NCBI RefSeq assembly: GCF_003710255.1
Contig: NZ_RHIB01000004.1
Location: 1 to 64,000, forward strand
DNA: 64,000 nt
Direction of reading: 5' to 3'
Source: Alteribacter keqinensis
Lineage (GTDB): Bacteria; Bacillota; Bacilli; Bacillales; Salisediminibacteriaceae
Below the pieces are notes generated by a model, which was not told the DNA's origin, did not search any database, and saw nothing but the letters and a program-made list of their open reading frames with translations. Shown in pieces: positions 20,195-29,400 of this stretch (positions within the stretch are counted from its first letter, which is position 1; every line of letters starts with the position of its first letter). The translations under genes were made by a program, and so were the position numbers.

Positions 20195-20848
20195 GTGGCT
20201 TTAGACCTCATGGAAGCTGGACGAAATGTCAAGTTTGAAGGAATGGACGACGAAACCCTGGTGGAGTATGTCAGGGAGGGTGACAGCTCGGCACTTGAGT
20301 ATTTAATTAATAAATACAAGAACTTTGTACGGGCGAAAGCGAGATCATACTTCCTGATCGGGGCAGACCACGAAGATATTGTCCAGGAAGGGATGATTGG
20401 TCTTTACAAGTCCATACGGGATTTTAAAGGAGACAAGCTTTCCTCTTTTAAAGCCTTTGCTGAGCTTTGCATTACGCGCCAGATCATCACAGCTATTAAG
20501 ACAGCTACGCGGCAGAAACATATACCTCTAAATTCTTACGTATCACTGGACAAGCCTTTGTACGATGAAGAATCGGACAGGACATTGCTGGATGTAATCT
20601 GCGGGTCAAGGGTGAGTGACCCCGAAGAACTGCTGATCAATCAGGAAGAATTTGACGATATTGAAGTGAAGATGACGGAGATCCTCAGTGAACTCGAACG
20701 TCAGGTGCTCATGCTTTATCTGGACGGGCGCAGCTATCAGGAAATTTCAGCGGACCTTAACAGACATGTAAAGTCCATTGACAATGCCCTTCAACGGGTG
20801 AAAAGGAAACTGGAACGCTATGTAGAAATCAAAGGCGTGAAGTTATAA
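20195..20848 (+). CDS. sigH: RNA polymerase sigma factor SigH
   Basis: SigH (sigma-30) directs early stationary-phase, competence and sporulation genes. The 217-residue protein contains RNFVRAKARSYFLIGADxED-type region 2 (here KNFVRAKARSYFLIGADHED), DIVQEGMIGLYKSIRDFK, and region 4 (LDGRSYQEISADLNRHVKSI). GTG at 20195 is chosen because CGGAGGG lies 6 bases upstream and the length agrees with B. subtilis SigH. Its position before rpmG-secE-nusG is conserved. Confidence 0.95.
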   Translation: MALDLMEAGRNVKFEGMDDETLVEYVREGDSSALEYLINKYKNFVRAKARSYFLIGADHEDIVQEGMIGLYKSIRDFKGDKLSSFKAFAELCITRQIITAIKTATRQKHIPLNSYVSLDKPLYDEESDRTLLDVICGSRVSDPEELLINQEEFDDIEVKMTEILSELERQVLMLYLDGRSYQEISADLNRHVKSIDNALQRVKRKLERYVEIKGVKL

Positions 20849-20883
20849 AAGCAGGGGTAGAATCCGACCCCTGCTTTCTTTAC
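20848..20883 (+). terminator. terminator after sigH
   Basis: GCAGGGGT and ACCCCTGC form an 8-bp stem, extended by AAA/TTT, followed by TTTCTTT. Confidence 0.88.
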
Positions 20884-20954
20884 AAAAGCCAGTTTTCGCA
20901 TCTTTTTCTGAAGGCTGTTGTTTTAAAAGCTTTTGTGCCTCTCAGGATTAATTC

Positions 20955-20986
20955 AGCAGATCCAGGCGGACGCTTTCCGCTGCCTT
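20955..20986 (-). repeat. family B repeat fragment
   Basis: On the minus strand GGCAGCGGAAAGCGTCCGCC equals the terminal segment of family B (compare CGAGGAAAGCGTCCGCCTGC at 58360-58380). It is a short remnant beside a family A copy. Confidence 0.55.
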
Positions 20987-21067
20987 ATGTTACATATACA
21001 AGGGCATTGTATATTGTTAAATCGACATGACTTTCAGATTTCTCTTTTATAAACACCATTCTTATTT

Positions 21068-21250
21068 TTATCAATGAATGTTGATGTAGCGGGAATGCCC
21101 GCAGACTCCTGGCGGTTGCTGGGGGCGAGGAGAGAACCCGCAACGACGAGCGCTTACTTCCAGGATAATGCTTCGAGCTGCTTCGACGCAGGTAGCTTGG
21201 AACCCTTACTATCAGAGGAAGAAGCACAAGGGGGTGGGCTCGCTGCGCAG
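21068..21250 (+). repeat. repeat family A-related, diverged copy
   Basis: GAATGTTGATGTAGCGGGAA, GCAGACTCCTGGCGG, CGAGCTGCTTCGACGCAGG and TCAGAGGAAGAAGCAC follow the order of motifs in family A, with an insertion in the middle. The surrounding 20884-21400 holds no gene and nothing else that is recognisable. Confidence 0.55.
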
Positions 21251-21401
21251 GGTATTACGGCTGCATCCTGTATTTTCAGCTGGAAATAACGGTAAGGATA
21301 CCACATTACTATAAAGACGATCACTTCTCACAATCTCTTAACAGAAAAGCGGCAGACATTCTCTTACTCTTGTTATGAAATCGTTGAATCAAGGCGACAA
21401 T

Positions 21402-21436
21402 GAAAAGGAAGGGACATTGACATCCCTTCTTTTATT
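21402..21436 (+). terminator. terminator-like hairpin before rpmG
   Basis: AAGGAAGGGA and TCCCTTCTTT flank an 8-base loop and run into TTTTATT. A TTGACA at 21417 sits in the loop and could serve as the -35 of a promoter with TAAATT 18 bases later. That promoter would read into rpmG. Confidence 0.55.
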
Positions 21437-21498
21437 ATGATAAATTTATTAGGTATGTACATCTGTGCACATAGCTTTGTCATGCTAAGGAGTATACT

Positions 21499-21648
21499 AT
21501 GTCAGCTAAAGTCGTTCTCTCATGTTCGGAATGTAAATCCCGAAACTATTCAACCACAAAAACGAAAGGTATTCATGCCGAACGTTTGCAAATGAAAAAA
21601 CACTGCAAAACTTGCGGAAAGCATACAACCCATGTGGAGACGAAATAA
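21499..21648 (+). CDS. rpmG: 50S ribosomal protein L33
   Basis: This 49-residue protein is short enough to be missed by ORF callers. It begins MSAKVVLSCSECKSRNYS and ends CKTCGKHTTHVETK, with two CxxC pairs that make it the zinc-binding form of L33. AAGGAG lies 8 bases before the ATG. The order rpmG-secE-nusG is the standard Bacillus arrangement. Confidence 0.95.
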   Translation: MSAKVVLSCSECKSRNYSTTKTKGIHAERLQMKKHCKTCGKHTTHVETK

Positions 21649-21686
21649 TTGTATATAAGTATAGATGAAGGTTGGAGGTGGCTTGT

Positions 21687-21893
21687 ATGGCAGAAACAAC
21701 AACATCAACAGCAAAAAAACCTGTAAAGTTCCTGAAAGAAGTTTCAACAGAAATGAAGCGGGTAACATGGCCGACGCGTAAGGAACTCGTTCGTTACACA
21801 GGCGTCGTTATTGCAACGGTTGCGTTCATCGCAGTATTTTTTGCAATTGTCGACCTTGGTATTTCTGAATTGATTCGTTTGATCCTGAACTAA
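21687..21893 (+). CDS. secE: preprotein translocase subunit SecE
   Basis: SecE is the essential small subunit that clamps SecY in the membrane translocon. The 68-residue protein has FLKEVSTEMKRVTWPTRKEL, the conserved amphipathic helix, and one C-terminal membrane helix (about residues 40-62). The ATG at 21687 follows GGAGGTG; an upstream in-frame TTG overlaps that site and is rejected. Confidence 0.95.
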   Translation: MAETTTSTAKKPVKFLKEVSTEMKRVTWPTRKELVRYTGVVIATVAFIAVFFAIVDLGISELIRLILN

Positions 21894-21962
21894 AAACATT
21901 TCAGAGTAAGATAGGTTTTAAGTTGCGTTTAGAGGAGGGAAGGACATTACGTCCTGATCGTC

Positions 21963-22496
21963 ATGGAGAAAAATTGGTATGTTGTCCACACCTATTCAGG
22001 GTACGAGAACAAAGTTAAAACGAACCTGGAGAAGCGTGTGGAGTCGATGGACATGACTGACAAGATCTTCCGGGTTCTCGTTCCTGTAGAGGAAGAGACA
22101 GAAGTGAAAAACGGAAAGAGCAAGCAGGTAACAAAGAAAGTCTTTCCGGGTTATGTAATCGTAGAAATGGTAATGACAGATGACTCCTGGTATGTTGTCC
22201 GTAACACGCCTGGAGTTACAGGATTTGTAGGATCTTCCGGAGCGGGTTCGAAGCCGACGCCGCTTCTTCCTGAAGAAGTAGACGCAATCCTGCGTCAGAT
22301 GGGTGTAGAACAGCCGAAAGCGGAAGTTGACTTTGAGCTCAAAGAGCCTGTTAAAGTAAAAGAAGGGCCATTTGCTAACTTTATTGGTACGATTGAAGAT
22401 ATCCATGTAGAGAAGCAGAAGCTCAAAGTACACGTTAATATGTTCGGTCGTGAAACACCGGTTGAGCTTGAATTTACTCAAGTTGAAAAGATTTAA
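21963..22496 (+). CDS. nusG: transcription antitermination/pausing factor NusG
   Basis: NusG binds RNA polymerase and modulates pausing and termination. The 177-residue protein has an N-terminal NGN domain (KNWYVVHTYSGYENKVKTNL, then FPGYVIVEM and VRNTPGVTGFVG) and a C-terminal KOW domain (VKEGPFANFIGTIEDI). AGAGGAGGG lies upstream of the ATG. It is the third gene of rpmG-secE-nusG. Confidence 0.97.
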   Translation: MEKNWYVVHTYSGYENKVKTNLEKRVESMDMTDKIFRVLVPVEEETEVKNGKSKQVTKKVFPGYVIVEMVMTDDSWYVVRNTPGVTGFVGSSGAGSKPTPLLPEEVDAILRQMGVEQPKAEVDFELKEPVKVKEGPFANFIGTIEDIHVEKQKLKVHVNMFGRETPVELEFTQVEKI

Positions 22497-22529
22497 ATCG
22501 ATTCCTTTAAATGGAATATTAATTTCGAC

Positions 22530-22558
22530 TTGATATTCATTTTCATAAGTGATAAAAT
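22530..22558 (+). promoter_or_regulatory. sigma-A promoter of the rplK-rplA unit
   Basis: TTGATA and TAAAAT are separated by 17 bases. The predicted start is near 22565, only 10 bases before a terminator-like hairpin. Confidence 0.75.
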
Positions 22559-22574
22559 TTGAATGTTGTTAATG

Positions 22575-22600
22575 ACGTGAACATCATGTTCACGTTTTTT
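22575..22600 (+). terminator. terminator-like hairpin between nusG and rplK
   Basis: ACGTGAACA and TGTTCACGT form a perfect 9-bp stem with a 3-base loop, followed by TTTTT. It probably ends nusG transcripts. Because it also lies just after the rplK promoter it may act on the rplK transcript. A second hairpin, CCTGCA / TGCAGG, follows at 22601-22616. Confidence 0.7.
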
Positions 22601-22623
22601 CCTGCAAACATGCAGGCATATGA

Positions 22624-22652
22624 GTGGGAGGGCATCATGCCCGGTATACCAC
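22624..22652 (+). promoter_or_regulatory. candidate L1-binding mRNA site before rplK
   Basis: GTGG-GA-GGGC-loop-GCCC-GGTATA-CCAC forms two helices split by an asymmetric internal loop. This is the shape of L1 regulatory sites that mimic the 23S rRNA target. A second site of the same design lies before rplA. L1 autoregulation of the L11-L1 operon is established in other bacteria; its use here is inferred. Confidence 0.5.
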
Positions 22653-22678
22653 ATCACGGACTTAAGGAGGTGTGTCGC

Positions 22679-23104
22679 GTGGCTAAAAAGGTCATTAAAG
22701 TTGTAAAACTTCAAATCCCAGCTGGTAAAGCAAACCCAGCACCACCTGTTGGTCCAGCACTTGGTCAAGCAGGCGTGAACATCATGGGATTCTGTAAAGA
22801 ATTTAACGCTCGTACACAGGAACAAGCGGGCTTAATCATTCCAGTTGAAATCACGGTATTTGAAGACCGTTCATTTACATTTATCACTAAAACTCCACCG
22901 GCTGCAGTGTTACTGAAGAAAGCAGCAGGAATTGAAACGGCTTCTGGTGAGCCGAACAAGAACAAGGTGGCAACGTTAAGTCGTGATAAAGTTCGTGAAA
23001 TCGCGGAAACAAAAATGCCTGACCTGAACGCAGCTGATGTTGAAGCAGCAATGCGTATGGTTGAAGGTACTGCCCGTAGCATGGGAATCGTTATCGAAGG
23101 TTAA
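22679..23104 (+). CDS. rplK: 50S ribosomal protein L11
   Basis: L11 forms the GTPase-associated stalk base together with 23S rRNA and is needed for RelA-type stringent responses and for thiopeptide binding. The 141 residues begin [20 protein letters not shown] and contain the proline-rich [20 protein letters not shown]. The GTG at 22679 follows AAGGAGGTG; in-frame extension to 22559 is rejected because it runs through the leader hairpins. Confidence 0.97.
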   Translation: MAKKVIKVVKLQIPAGKANPAPPVGPALGQAGVNIMGFCKEFNARTQEQAGLIIPVEITVFEDRSFTFITKTPPAAVLLKKAAGIETASGEPNKNKVATLSRDKVREIAETKMPDLNAADVEAAMRMVEGTARSMGIVIEG

Positions 23105-23125
23105 TAGTACCCATGAAATGTAAGT

Positions 23126-23256
23126 AAGGTTGCGAAGCGGGGATTTCCTCCCGCCTGGAAAGTGTTGGGCGATCAGGGTGGCTAAGCCAATCTTATCGAT
23201 TCCACGCCTCCGGGCTCGCAACCTTTATTAGTGGGAGGTCTAACCGCTAAAACCAC
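23126..23256 (+). promoter_or_regulatory. structured spacer and second candidate L1 site before rplA
   Basis: AAGGTTGCGA (23126-23135) pairs with TCGCAACCTT (23216-23225), enclosing further helices (GCGGG/CCCGC, TGGC/GCCA). Directly after it GTGG-GA-GGT-CTA-ACC-GCTAAAA-CCAC (23231-23256) repeats the L1-site design seen before rplK. The site ends 18 bases before the rplA start. Confidence 0.5.
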
Positions 23257-23274
23257 AATCAAGGAGGAAATAAC

Positions 23275-23970
23275 ATGGCTAAGAAAGGCAAAAAGTTCGA
23301 AGATGCTTTGAAGCTCGTTGACCGCGAAAAAGCGTACGACGCGCAAGAAGCAATCGAGTTAGTAAAGAAAACGGCAACAGCTAACTTTGACGAAACTGTT
23401 GAATTAGCTGCGCGCCTTGGCGTAGATCCAAAGAAAGCAGATCAGCAGATTCGTGGAGCAGTCGTACTTCCAAACGGAACAGGTAAAACACAACGTGTAC
23501 TTGTTTTCGCTAAAGGCGACAAAGCAAAAGAAGCAGAAGCTGCCGGAGCAGATCACGTAGGTGAAGAGGAGCTCATCAACAAAATCAACCAAGGTTGGTT
23601 CGATTTTGATGTAGTTGTAGCTACACCTGACATGATGGCTCAAGTTGGTAAACTGGGCCGTGTGCTTGGACCAAAAGGTCTAATGCCGAACCCTAAAACT
23701 GGCACAGTAACTTTCGATGTAGAAAAAGCTGTGAACGAAATTAAAGCTGGTAAAGTTGAATACCGCGTTGATAAATCCGGTAACATTCACGTACCAATCG
23801 GAAAAGTATCCTTTGATACAGACAAGCTCCAGGAAAACTTCCAAACAATGATCGATACATTGTTAAAAGCGAAGCCTGCAGCTTCTAAAGGAACTTACAT
23901 GCGCAATGTTTCCGTTGCTTCTACAATGGGGCCTGGCGTAAAGGTAAACTCTTCCGCATTTAAACTTTAA
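23275..23970 (+). CDS. rplA: 50S ribosomal protein L1
   Basis: L1 forms the mobile L1 stalk at the tRNA exit site and represses its own operon in many bacteria. The 231-residue protein has [22 protein letters not shown], the family signature. AAGGAGG precedes the ATG. It is separated from rplK by a 170-base structured spacer. Confidence 0.97.
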   Translation: MAKKGKKFEDALKLVDREKAYDAQEAIELVKKTATANFDETVELAARLGVDPKKADQQIRGAVVLPNGTGKTQRVLVFAKGDKAKEAEAAGADHVGEEELINKINQGWFDFDVVVATPDMMAQVGKLGRVLGPKGLMPNPKTGTVTFDVEKAVNEIKAGKVEYRVDKSGNIHVPIGKVSFDTDKLQENFQTMIDTLLKAKPAASKGTYMRNVSVASTMGPGVKVNSSAFKL

Positions 23971-23978
23971 TCTTAGTG

Positions 23979-24007
23979 TTGACTTCTCTTTAGGGGAAGG
24001 ATATACT
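23979..24007 (+). promoter_or_regulatory. sigma-A promoter of rplJ-rplL
   Basis: TTGACT and TATACT are separated by 17 bases, directly after the rplA stop codon. It supplies the L10 leader transcript. Confidence 0.85.
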
Positions 24008-24034
24008 GTTCAATAGTGATTTTCATAAAACACT

Positions 24035-24165
24035 CATACCGTAGACAGTAGGAGCGACTTGTCGCTTAATATCCTGCCGAGGTGAAATCATGATCAGATC
24101 CCTGCATTCCTGCAGGTTTTCGATACGTGTGCCTCCATGTCTGCGACGTGGAGGCCTTTTTATTT
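24035..24165 (+). promoter_or_regulatory. ribosomal protein L10 leader with attenuator
   Basis: ACCGTAGACAGTAGGA and TCCTGCCGAGGT form the conserved L10(L12)4-binding structure, with GCGAC/GTCGC inside. CCTGCA/TGCAGG follows, then a terminator GCCTCCA / TGGAGGC with TTTTTATTT (24131-24164). The architecture matches the L10 leader of Firmicutes: excess L10-L12 complex would favour termination before rplJ. Confidence 0.85.
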
Positions 24166-24208
24166 CTCCGGTATGAACCATTGATTCTATAGGAGGTGTC
24201 AGAACAGG

Positions 24209-24709
24209 ATGAGCAAAGTAATTGAGCAGAAACAAGCTGTTGTCAGCGAAATTGCTGCGAAACTGAAAGAAAGCCAGTCAACAATTGTTGTTGATTACCG
24301 CGGACTTGACGTTGCTGAAGTAACTGAACTTCGTAAGCAGCTTCGTGAAGCAAACGTAGACTTCAAAGTTTACAAAAACTCTATGACTCGTCGCGCGGCT
24401 GCTGAGGCTGGTCTAACTGAGTTGGACGAGCAGCTGGTAGGACCGACTGCAATTGCATTTAGTAACGAGGATGTTATCGCTCCTGCGAGAATTCTTAACA
24501 AATTCGCGAAGGATCACGATGCATTGGAACTAAAAGCAGGTGTCATTGAAGGGCGCATTGCATCTCTTGAAGAAGTTAAAGCACTCGCGGAACTACCATC
24601 CCGCGAAGGGTTGCTTGGAATGCTTCTCAGCGTTATGCAAGCTCCAATCAGAAACTTTGCATTGGCTACAAAAGCTGTTGCAGAACAAAAGGAAGAACAA
24701 GGCGCGTAA
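24209..24709 (+). CDS. rplJ: 50S ribosomal protein L10
   Basis: L10 anchors L7/L12 dimers to the ribosome. The 166 residues start [20 protein letters not shown] and include [20 protein letters not shown], typical of L10. AGGAGGTG lies 11 bases before the ATG. It follows the attenuated L10 leader and is co-transcribed with rplL. Confidence 0.97.
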   Translation: MSKVIEQKQAVVSEIAAKLKESQSTIVVDYRGLDVAEVTELRKQLREANVDFKVYKNSMTRRAAAEAGLTELDEQLVGPTAIAFSNEDVIAPARILNKFAKDHDALELKAGVIEGRIASLEEVKALAELPSREGLLGMLLSVMQAPIRNFALATKAVAEQKEEQGA

Positions 24710-24775
24710 ATTTTACATGCCTGAAGTCAGCGTGACTTAAATTGAGAAACTTATAATAAATAGGAGGAAAGACAA

Positions 24776-25138
24776 ATGACTAAAGAGCAAATTATTGATG
24801 CGATTAAAGAAATGTCTGTATTAGAACTAAACGATCTTGTTAAAGCGATCGAGGAAGAATTCGGAGTAGAAGCTGCTGCGCCTGTAGCTGCAGCTGGTGG
24901 CGGAGCTGGAGAAGCTGTTGAAGAGCAAACTGAATTCGACGTAGTACTTGAGTCTGCTGGAAGCTCTAAAATCGGTGTGATCAAAGTGGTTCGTGAAATC
25001 ACTGGCCTGGGTCTTAAAGATGCGAAAGCTCTTGTAGACGGCGCTCCTGCAGCAATCAAAGAAGGCGTTGCTAAAGACGAAGCTGAAGAAGTGAAAGCTA
25101 AGCTTGAAGAAGCTGGCGCTTCTGTCGAAGTTAAATAA
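24776..25138 (+). CDS. rplL: 50S ribosomal protein L7/L12
   Basis: L7/L12 is the multicopy acidic stalk protein that recruits translational GTPases. The 120-residue protein has an N-terminal dimer domain, an Ala/Gly hinge (about residues 37-50, [20 protein letters not shown]-like), and the C-terminal [26 protein letters not shown] precedes the ATG. A strong terminator follows. Confidence 0.97.
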   Translation: MTKEQIIDAIKEMSVLELNDLVKAIEEEFGVEAAAPVAAAGGGAGEAVEEQTEFDVVLESAGSSKIGVIKVVREITGLGLKDAKALVDGAPAAIKEGVAKDEAEEVKAKLEEAGASVEVK

Positions 25139-25157
25139 TACCGCTTGAATTCTTAAA

Positions 25158-25192
25158 AACTCGCTTTGGTTTTCCAAAGCGGGTTTTTTTAC
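25158..25192 (+). terminator. terminator after rplL
   Basis: CTCGCTTTGG and CCAAAGCGGG form a 10-bp stem with a 4-base loop, followed by seven T residues. Confidence 0.92.
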
Positions 25193-25199
25193 ACTCAAT

Positions 25200-25400
25200 A
25201 AATACGACTCTCCTGTAACAGGCTGGCGGATTTCCTTTGCTGAAAGAAAGTCGTGTTAAGGAGAATGTTAATACTTCCCGGGAATCACTGGAAGTGATGC
25301 TCCCCCCCCCCACAGCTTCACATGGGTACTGGGGAAAACCAGAGACTCCTGCAAAAGGCGTGTTCTGTCCGGAGCATTTCCGTGAACAGGAATCAGGTCA
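25200..25400 (+). repeat. degenerate repeat remnant with a C10 tract
   Basis: The 280 bases between the rplL terminator and ybxB hold no gene. GAGACTCCTGCAAAAGGCGTG near 25345 resembles the centre of families A and B. A run of ten C residues lies at 25302-25311. The remainder shows nothing recognisable. Confidence 0.4.
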
Positions 25401-25472
25401 AAAATTGTATCAACACGTTGTTTAGCAAGGCCGGAAGAAAAAAACAACAGAACAACAGGCAGGTGATTGAAA

Positions 25473-26078
25473 ATGGGTCACTATTATTCTGAAAAGCCGG
25501 ATGTGGCAAGCGAACCTGAGAAGGTAGTGGTAACCGTCCGCGGACAAGACCTCTCTTTTAAATCTGATCGCGGTGTTTTTTCAAAGGGAGACCTCGATTA
25601 TGGAACACGTGTACTTTTGGAAGCTTTTGAGTTTCCTGAAGAAGAAGGACCGATTGCTGATATCGGATGCGGCTGGGGGCCGATAGGGATTTCACTGGCG
25701 AAAGAAGCTCCCGGACGCACCTTTGTAATGGTGGATATAAATGAGCGGGCCGTTAACCTTGCCAGAGAAAACGCAAATCAAAACCAGGTTGATAATGTCA
25801 GAATAAAAGAAAGTATGCTTTTCTCCGAAATTAAAGATGAGAGATATGCTGCAGTTTTAACCAATCCGCCTATCCGTGCCGGAAAGCAGACTGTTCACCA
25901 GCTTTTTGAGGAAGCTTACGAACAACTGAAAGAAAACGGCGAGTTATGGGTTGTGATTCAAAAGAAACAAGGAGCCCCGTCTGCAAAAAAGAAGCTTGAA
26001 GAATTGTTTGGAGCAGGGGAAGTAGAGGTTCCAATAAAAGATAAAGGCTACTTCATTTTGCGCTGTAAAAAACATTGA
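25473..26078 (+). CDS. ybxB: class I SAM-dependent methyltransferase YbxB (RsmC-like)
   Basis: This 201-residue protein has the MTS domain of small-subunit rRNA guanine-N2 methyltransferases. Motif I is IADIGCGWGPIGISLA, and the catalytic NPPIRAGK corresponds to the NPPF/NPPxR motif. Substrate assignment is by family only. AGGTGA precedes the ATG at 25473; an in-frame TTG two codons earlier is less likely. Its position between rplL and rpoB is conserved in Bacillus. Confidence 0.9.
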   Translation: MGHYYSEKPDVASEPEKVVVTVRGQDLSFKSDRGVFSKGDLDYGTRVLLEAFEFPEEEGPIADIGCGWGPIGISLAKEAPGRTFVMVDINERAVNLARENANQNQVDNVRIKESMLFSEIKDERYAAVLTNPPIRAGKQTVHQLFEEAYEQLKENGELWVVIQKKQGAPSAKKKLEELFGAGEVEVPIKDKGYFILRCKKH

Positions 26079-26103
26079 CTCGGATTTTTTATTATGTTAA
26101 TGT
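26075..26103 (+). promoter_or_regulatory. possible promoter of rpoBC
   Basis: TTGACT overlaps the ybxB stop codon and is followed after 17 bases by TAATGT. The -10 match is poor, so this is moderate evidence only. Transcripts from here must pass the hairpin at 26165. Confidence 0.45.
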
Positions 26104-26164
26104 TATTTAATGCGTATGTAAATGAAAAATAGGGTCAATGCGTTTAAATATAGGAGCTGTGTAT

Positions 26165-26250
26165 AAAAAGGGTTATTTTGGACAAACTAGTAACGTCTTT
26201 TATGCTTACGGCATAAAAGGCTTTGAAAATACCCTTTTTTGTTTTTTCAA
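26165..26250 (+). terminator. two-tier terminator/attenuator in the rpoB leader
   Basis: An outer stem pairs AAAAAGGGTTATTTT (26165-26179) with AAAATACCCTTTTT (26226-26239). An inner stem pairs GTCTTTTATGC (26195-26205) with GCATAAAAGGC (26211-26221). TTTTTTGTTTTTT follows. It either ends ybxB transcripts or attenuates rpoBC. The next 235 bases up to rpoB contain further possible stems (GCGCC/GGCGC near 26417-26443) but no clear promoter. Confidence 0.75.
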
Positions 26251-26486
26251 CTTTACTGTTTCAGTAAAACATGCACCTGTAAATTGACCTATTTGAAGCT
26301 CGGAGGGTGTCAAACGTATGCCCTTTGACTCATAGATGGGAATGTATTTTCATGTCTATGTTTAGCAATTGCGTCCCGGGGGCGAGGATAGCAGTATACA
26401 AGTTATTTTTGTGCTGCGCCGCAACCGGAAAAGTTTGGCGCTGTTGCTTTTCTTAATAAAAACGTTAGGTTTGAGGGGTGAATCAG

Positions 26487-29400
26487 TTGACAGGTCAACA
26501 AGTTCAGTATGGACGTCACCGCCAGAGAAGAAGTTATGCACGAATCAACGAAGTTTTGGAACTACCAAACTTAATCGAGATTCAGACAGCTTCTTATCAA
26601 TGGTTTCTTGATGAGGGTATTCGCGAGATGTTTTCAGACATCTCCCCGATCGAAGACTTCACGGGTAATTTGGTATTAGAGTTTATTGATTACAGCTTAG
26701 GAGAGCCAAAATATTCTGTCGAAGATTCAAAAGAGAGGGATGTTACTTATTCTGCACCTCTTAGGGTCAAGGTTCGCTTGATCAACAAAGAGACAGGGGA
26801 AGTAAAAGAGCAGGAAGTATTTATGGGAGATTTCCCACTTATGACCGAAACAGGGACATTCGTTATTAACGGTGCAGAACGTGTTATCGTGTCTCAGCTC
26901 GTTCGTTCTCCAAGTGTCTACTTTAACGACAAAATTGATAAAAACGGTAAAAAAGGCTTCGGCGCTACTGTGATTCCAAACCGCGGTGCGTGGTTGGAGC
27001 TTGAAACCGACGCAAAAGATGTCGTTTATGTGCGTATTGACCGTACACGAAAAATCCCGGTTACGGTATTACTCCGTGCTCTCGGGTTTGGAACTGATCA
27101 AGAGATCATTGACTTACTGGGAGAAGATGAATACTTACGTAACTCACTTGACAAAGACAATACGGACAGCTCAGAGAAAGCGTTGCTTGAAATCTATGAG
27201 CGCCTTCGCCCAGGAGAGCCACCAACAGTCGACAATGCCAAGAGTCTTTTAGAGTCCCGCTTCTTCGATCCGAAGCGTTATGACCTTGCCAATGTTGGTC
27301 GCTACAAAATGAATAAGAAACTCCATATTAAGGAACGTCTTTTCAACCAGCGTCTCGCTGAAACGCTTGTTGATCCGGACACAGGCGAAGTACTCGCGGA
27401 AGAAGGGGCTATGATTGACCGCCGTCTTCTCGACCGCCTTATTCCTTATCTGGAAAATAACGTTGGTTTCCGTCACTATACCCTTAATGGCGGTGTAGTG
27501 GATGAGGAAGATGTAGAACTTCAGTCTGTTCTTATTCACCCTCAAAACGGTAAAGAAGACGCTGAACCGATTCGCGTGATCAGCAATGGGGTTGTTGACC
27601 GCAGTGTGAAGAACATTACACCTGCTGACATCATCTCTTCTATTAACTACTTCTTTAACCTGCTTCACGGTGTCGGAAACACAGATGACATTGACCACTT
27701 AGGTAACCGTCGTCTGCGCTCTGTCGGCGAACTGCTTCAAAACCAGTTCCGTATCGGATTATCCCGTATGGAACGTGTCGTTCGTGAGCGTATGTCTATT
27801 CAGGATGCAAACATGATTACACCACAGGCGCTAATCAACATCCGTCCGGTTATTGCATCAATTAAAGAGTTCTTCGGAAGCTCTCAGCTTTCTCAGTTTA
27901 TGGACCAGACAAACCCGCTTGCAGAACTTACCCACAAGCGTCGTCTGTCTGCACTCGGACCTGGTGGTCTGACTCGTGAACGTGCCGGCTTTGAAGTACG
28001 AGACGTTCACTACTCCCACTATGGCCGTATGTGTCCGATCGAAACACCTGAGGGTCCGAACATCGGTTTGATTAACTCCCTTTCCAGCTTTGCGAAGGTA
28101 AACGAGTTTGGCTTCATGGAAACACCTTATCGTAAGGTTGACCACGAACGTGGTGCTGTGTCTGCCCAAATCGACTACCTGACTGCTGACGAAGAGGATA
28201 ACTACGTTGTAGCCCAGGCTAACGCGAAACTCGATGATGAAGGTTACTTTATCGATGACAACATCATCTGTCGTTTCCGTGGTGAAAACATCGTTGTACC
28301 AAAAGACCGTGTTGACTACATGGACGTATCGCCTAAGCAGGTAGTATCTGCCGCGACAGCATGTATCCCGTTCCTGGAAAACGATGACTCCAACCGTGCC
28401 CTTATGGGAGCAAACATGCAACGTCAGGCCGTGCCGCTTCTTAACCCAGAATCCCCGATCGTGGGAACAGGAATGGAGTATGTGTCTGCCAAAGACTCCG
28501 GTGCTGCCGTTATTTCAAAATCAAAAGGCCGCGTAGAGCGCGTGTCCGGTAACTATATTCAGGTTCGCCGTATCGAAGAAGTGGACGGAAAAGAGATTGA
28601 AGGGGACGCAATTCGCTATAACCTTCAAAAGTTCATCCGATCCAACCAGGGAACCTGCTATAACCAGCGTCCGATCGTAAGTGAAGGTGACATCGTAACA
28701 AATGGTGAGATTCTTGCTGACGGACCATCAATGGAAAAAGGTGAAATGGCCCTGGGTCGTAACGTCGTAGTCGGATTTATGACTTGGGACGGTTACAACT
28801 ATGAGGATGCGATCATCTTAAGTGAGCGTCTTGTAAAAGACGATGTCTACACATCCATTCATATTGAAGAATACGAGTCTGAAGCCCGTGATACGAAGCT
28901 CGGACCTGAAGAAATCACAAGAGATATTCCAAACGTCGGTGAGGATGCCCTTCGCAACCTCGATGACCGTGGAATTATCCGCGTGGGTGCTGAAGTGAAA
29001 GACGGAGATATTCTTGTAGGGAAAGTAACACCTAAGGGAGTTACCGAACTTACTGCAGAAGAGCGTCTCCTTCATGCGATCTTCGGTGAGAAAGCACGTG
29101 AAGTACGTGATACATCCCTGCGTGCGCCACACGGCGGTGATGGAATTGTTCTTGATGTGAAGATCTTTAACCGTGAAGACGGAGATGAGCTGCCACCAGG
29201 TGTGAACCAGCTTGTACGTGTATACCTCGTACAGAAGCGTAAGATTCACGAAGGGGATAAAATGGCCGGCCGTCACGGTAACAAAGGTGTTATCTCCAAG
29301 ATCCTTCCTGAAGAAGATATGCCTTACCTTCCGGATGGAACGCCGATTGACATCATGTTAAACCCACTGGGTGTACCATCTCGTATGAACATCGGACAGG

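Noticed and set aside
19984-20238. 84-codon frame in the sigH leader starting at a GTG with AAAGAGG upstream
   Set aside because: The start is plausible, but the frame overlaps the sigH start, lacks any recognised motif and follows the leader's repeat structure. A short leader peptide cannot be excluded.
22559-22678. N-terminal extension of L11
   Set aside because: It passes through the terminator hairpin and the L1-type site, and the GTG at 22679 has an ideal AAGGAGGTG.
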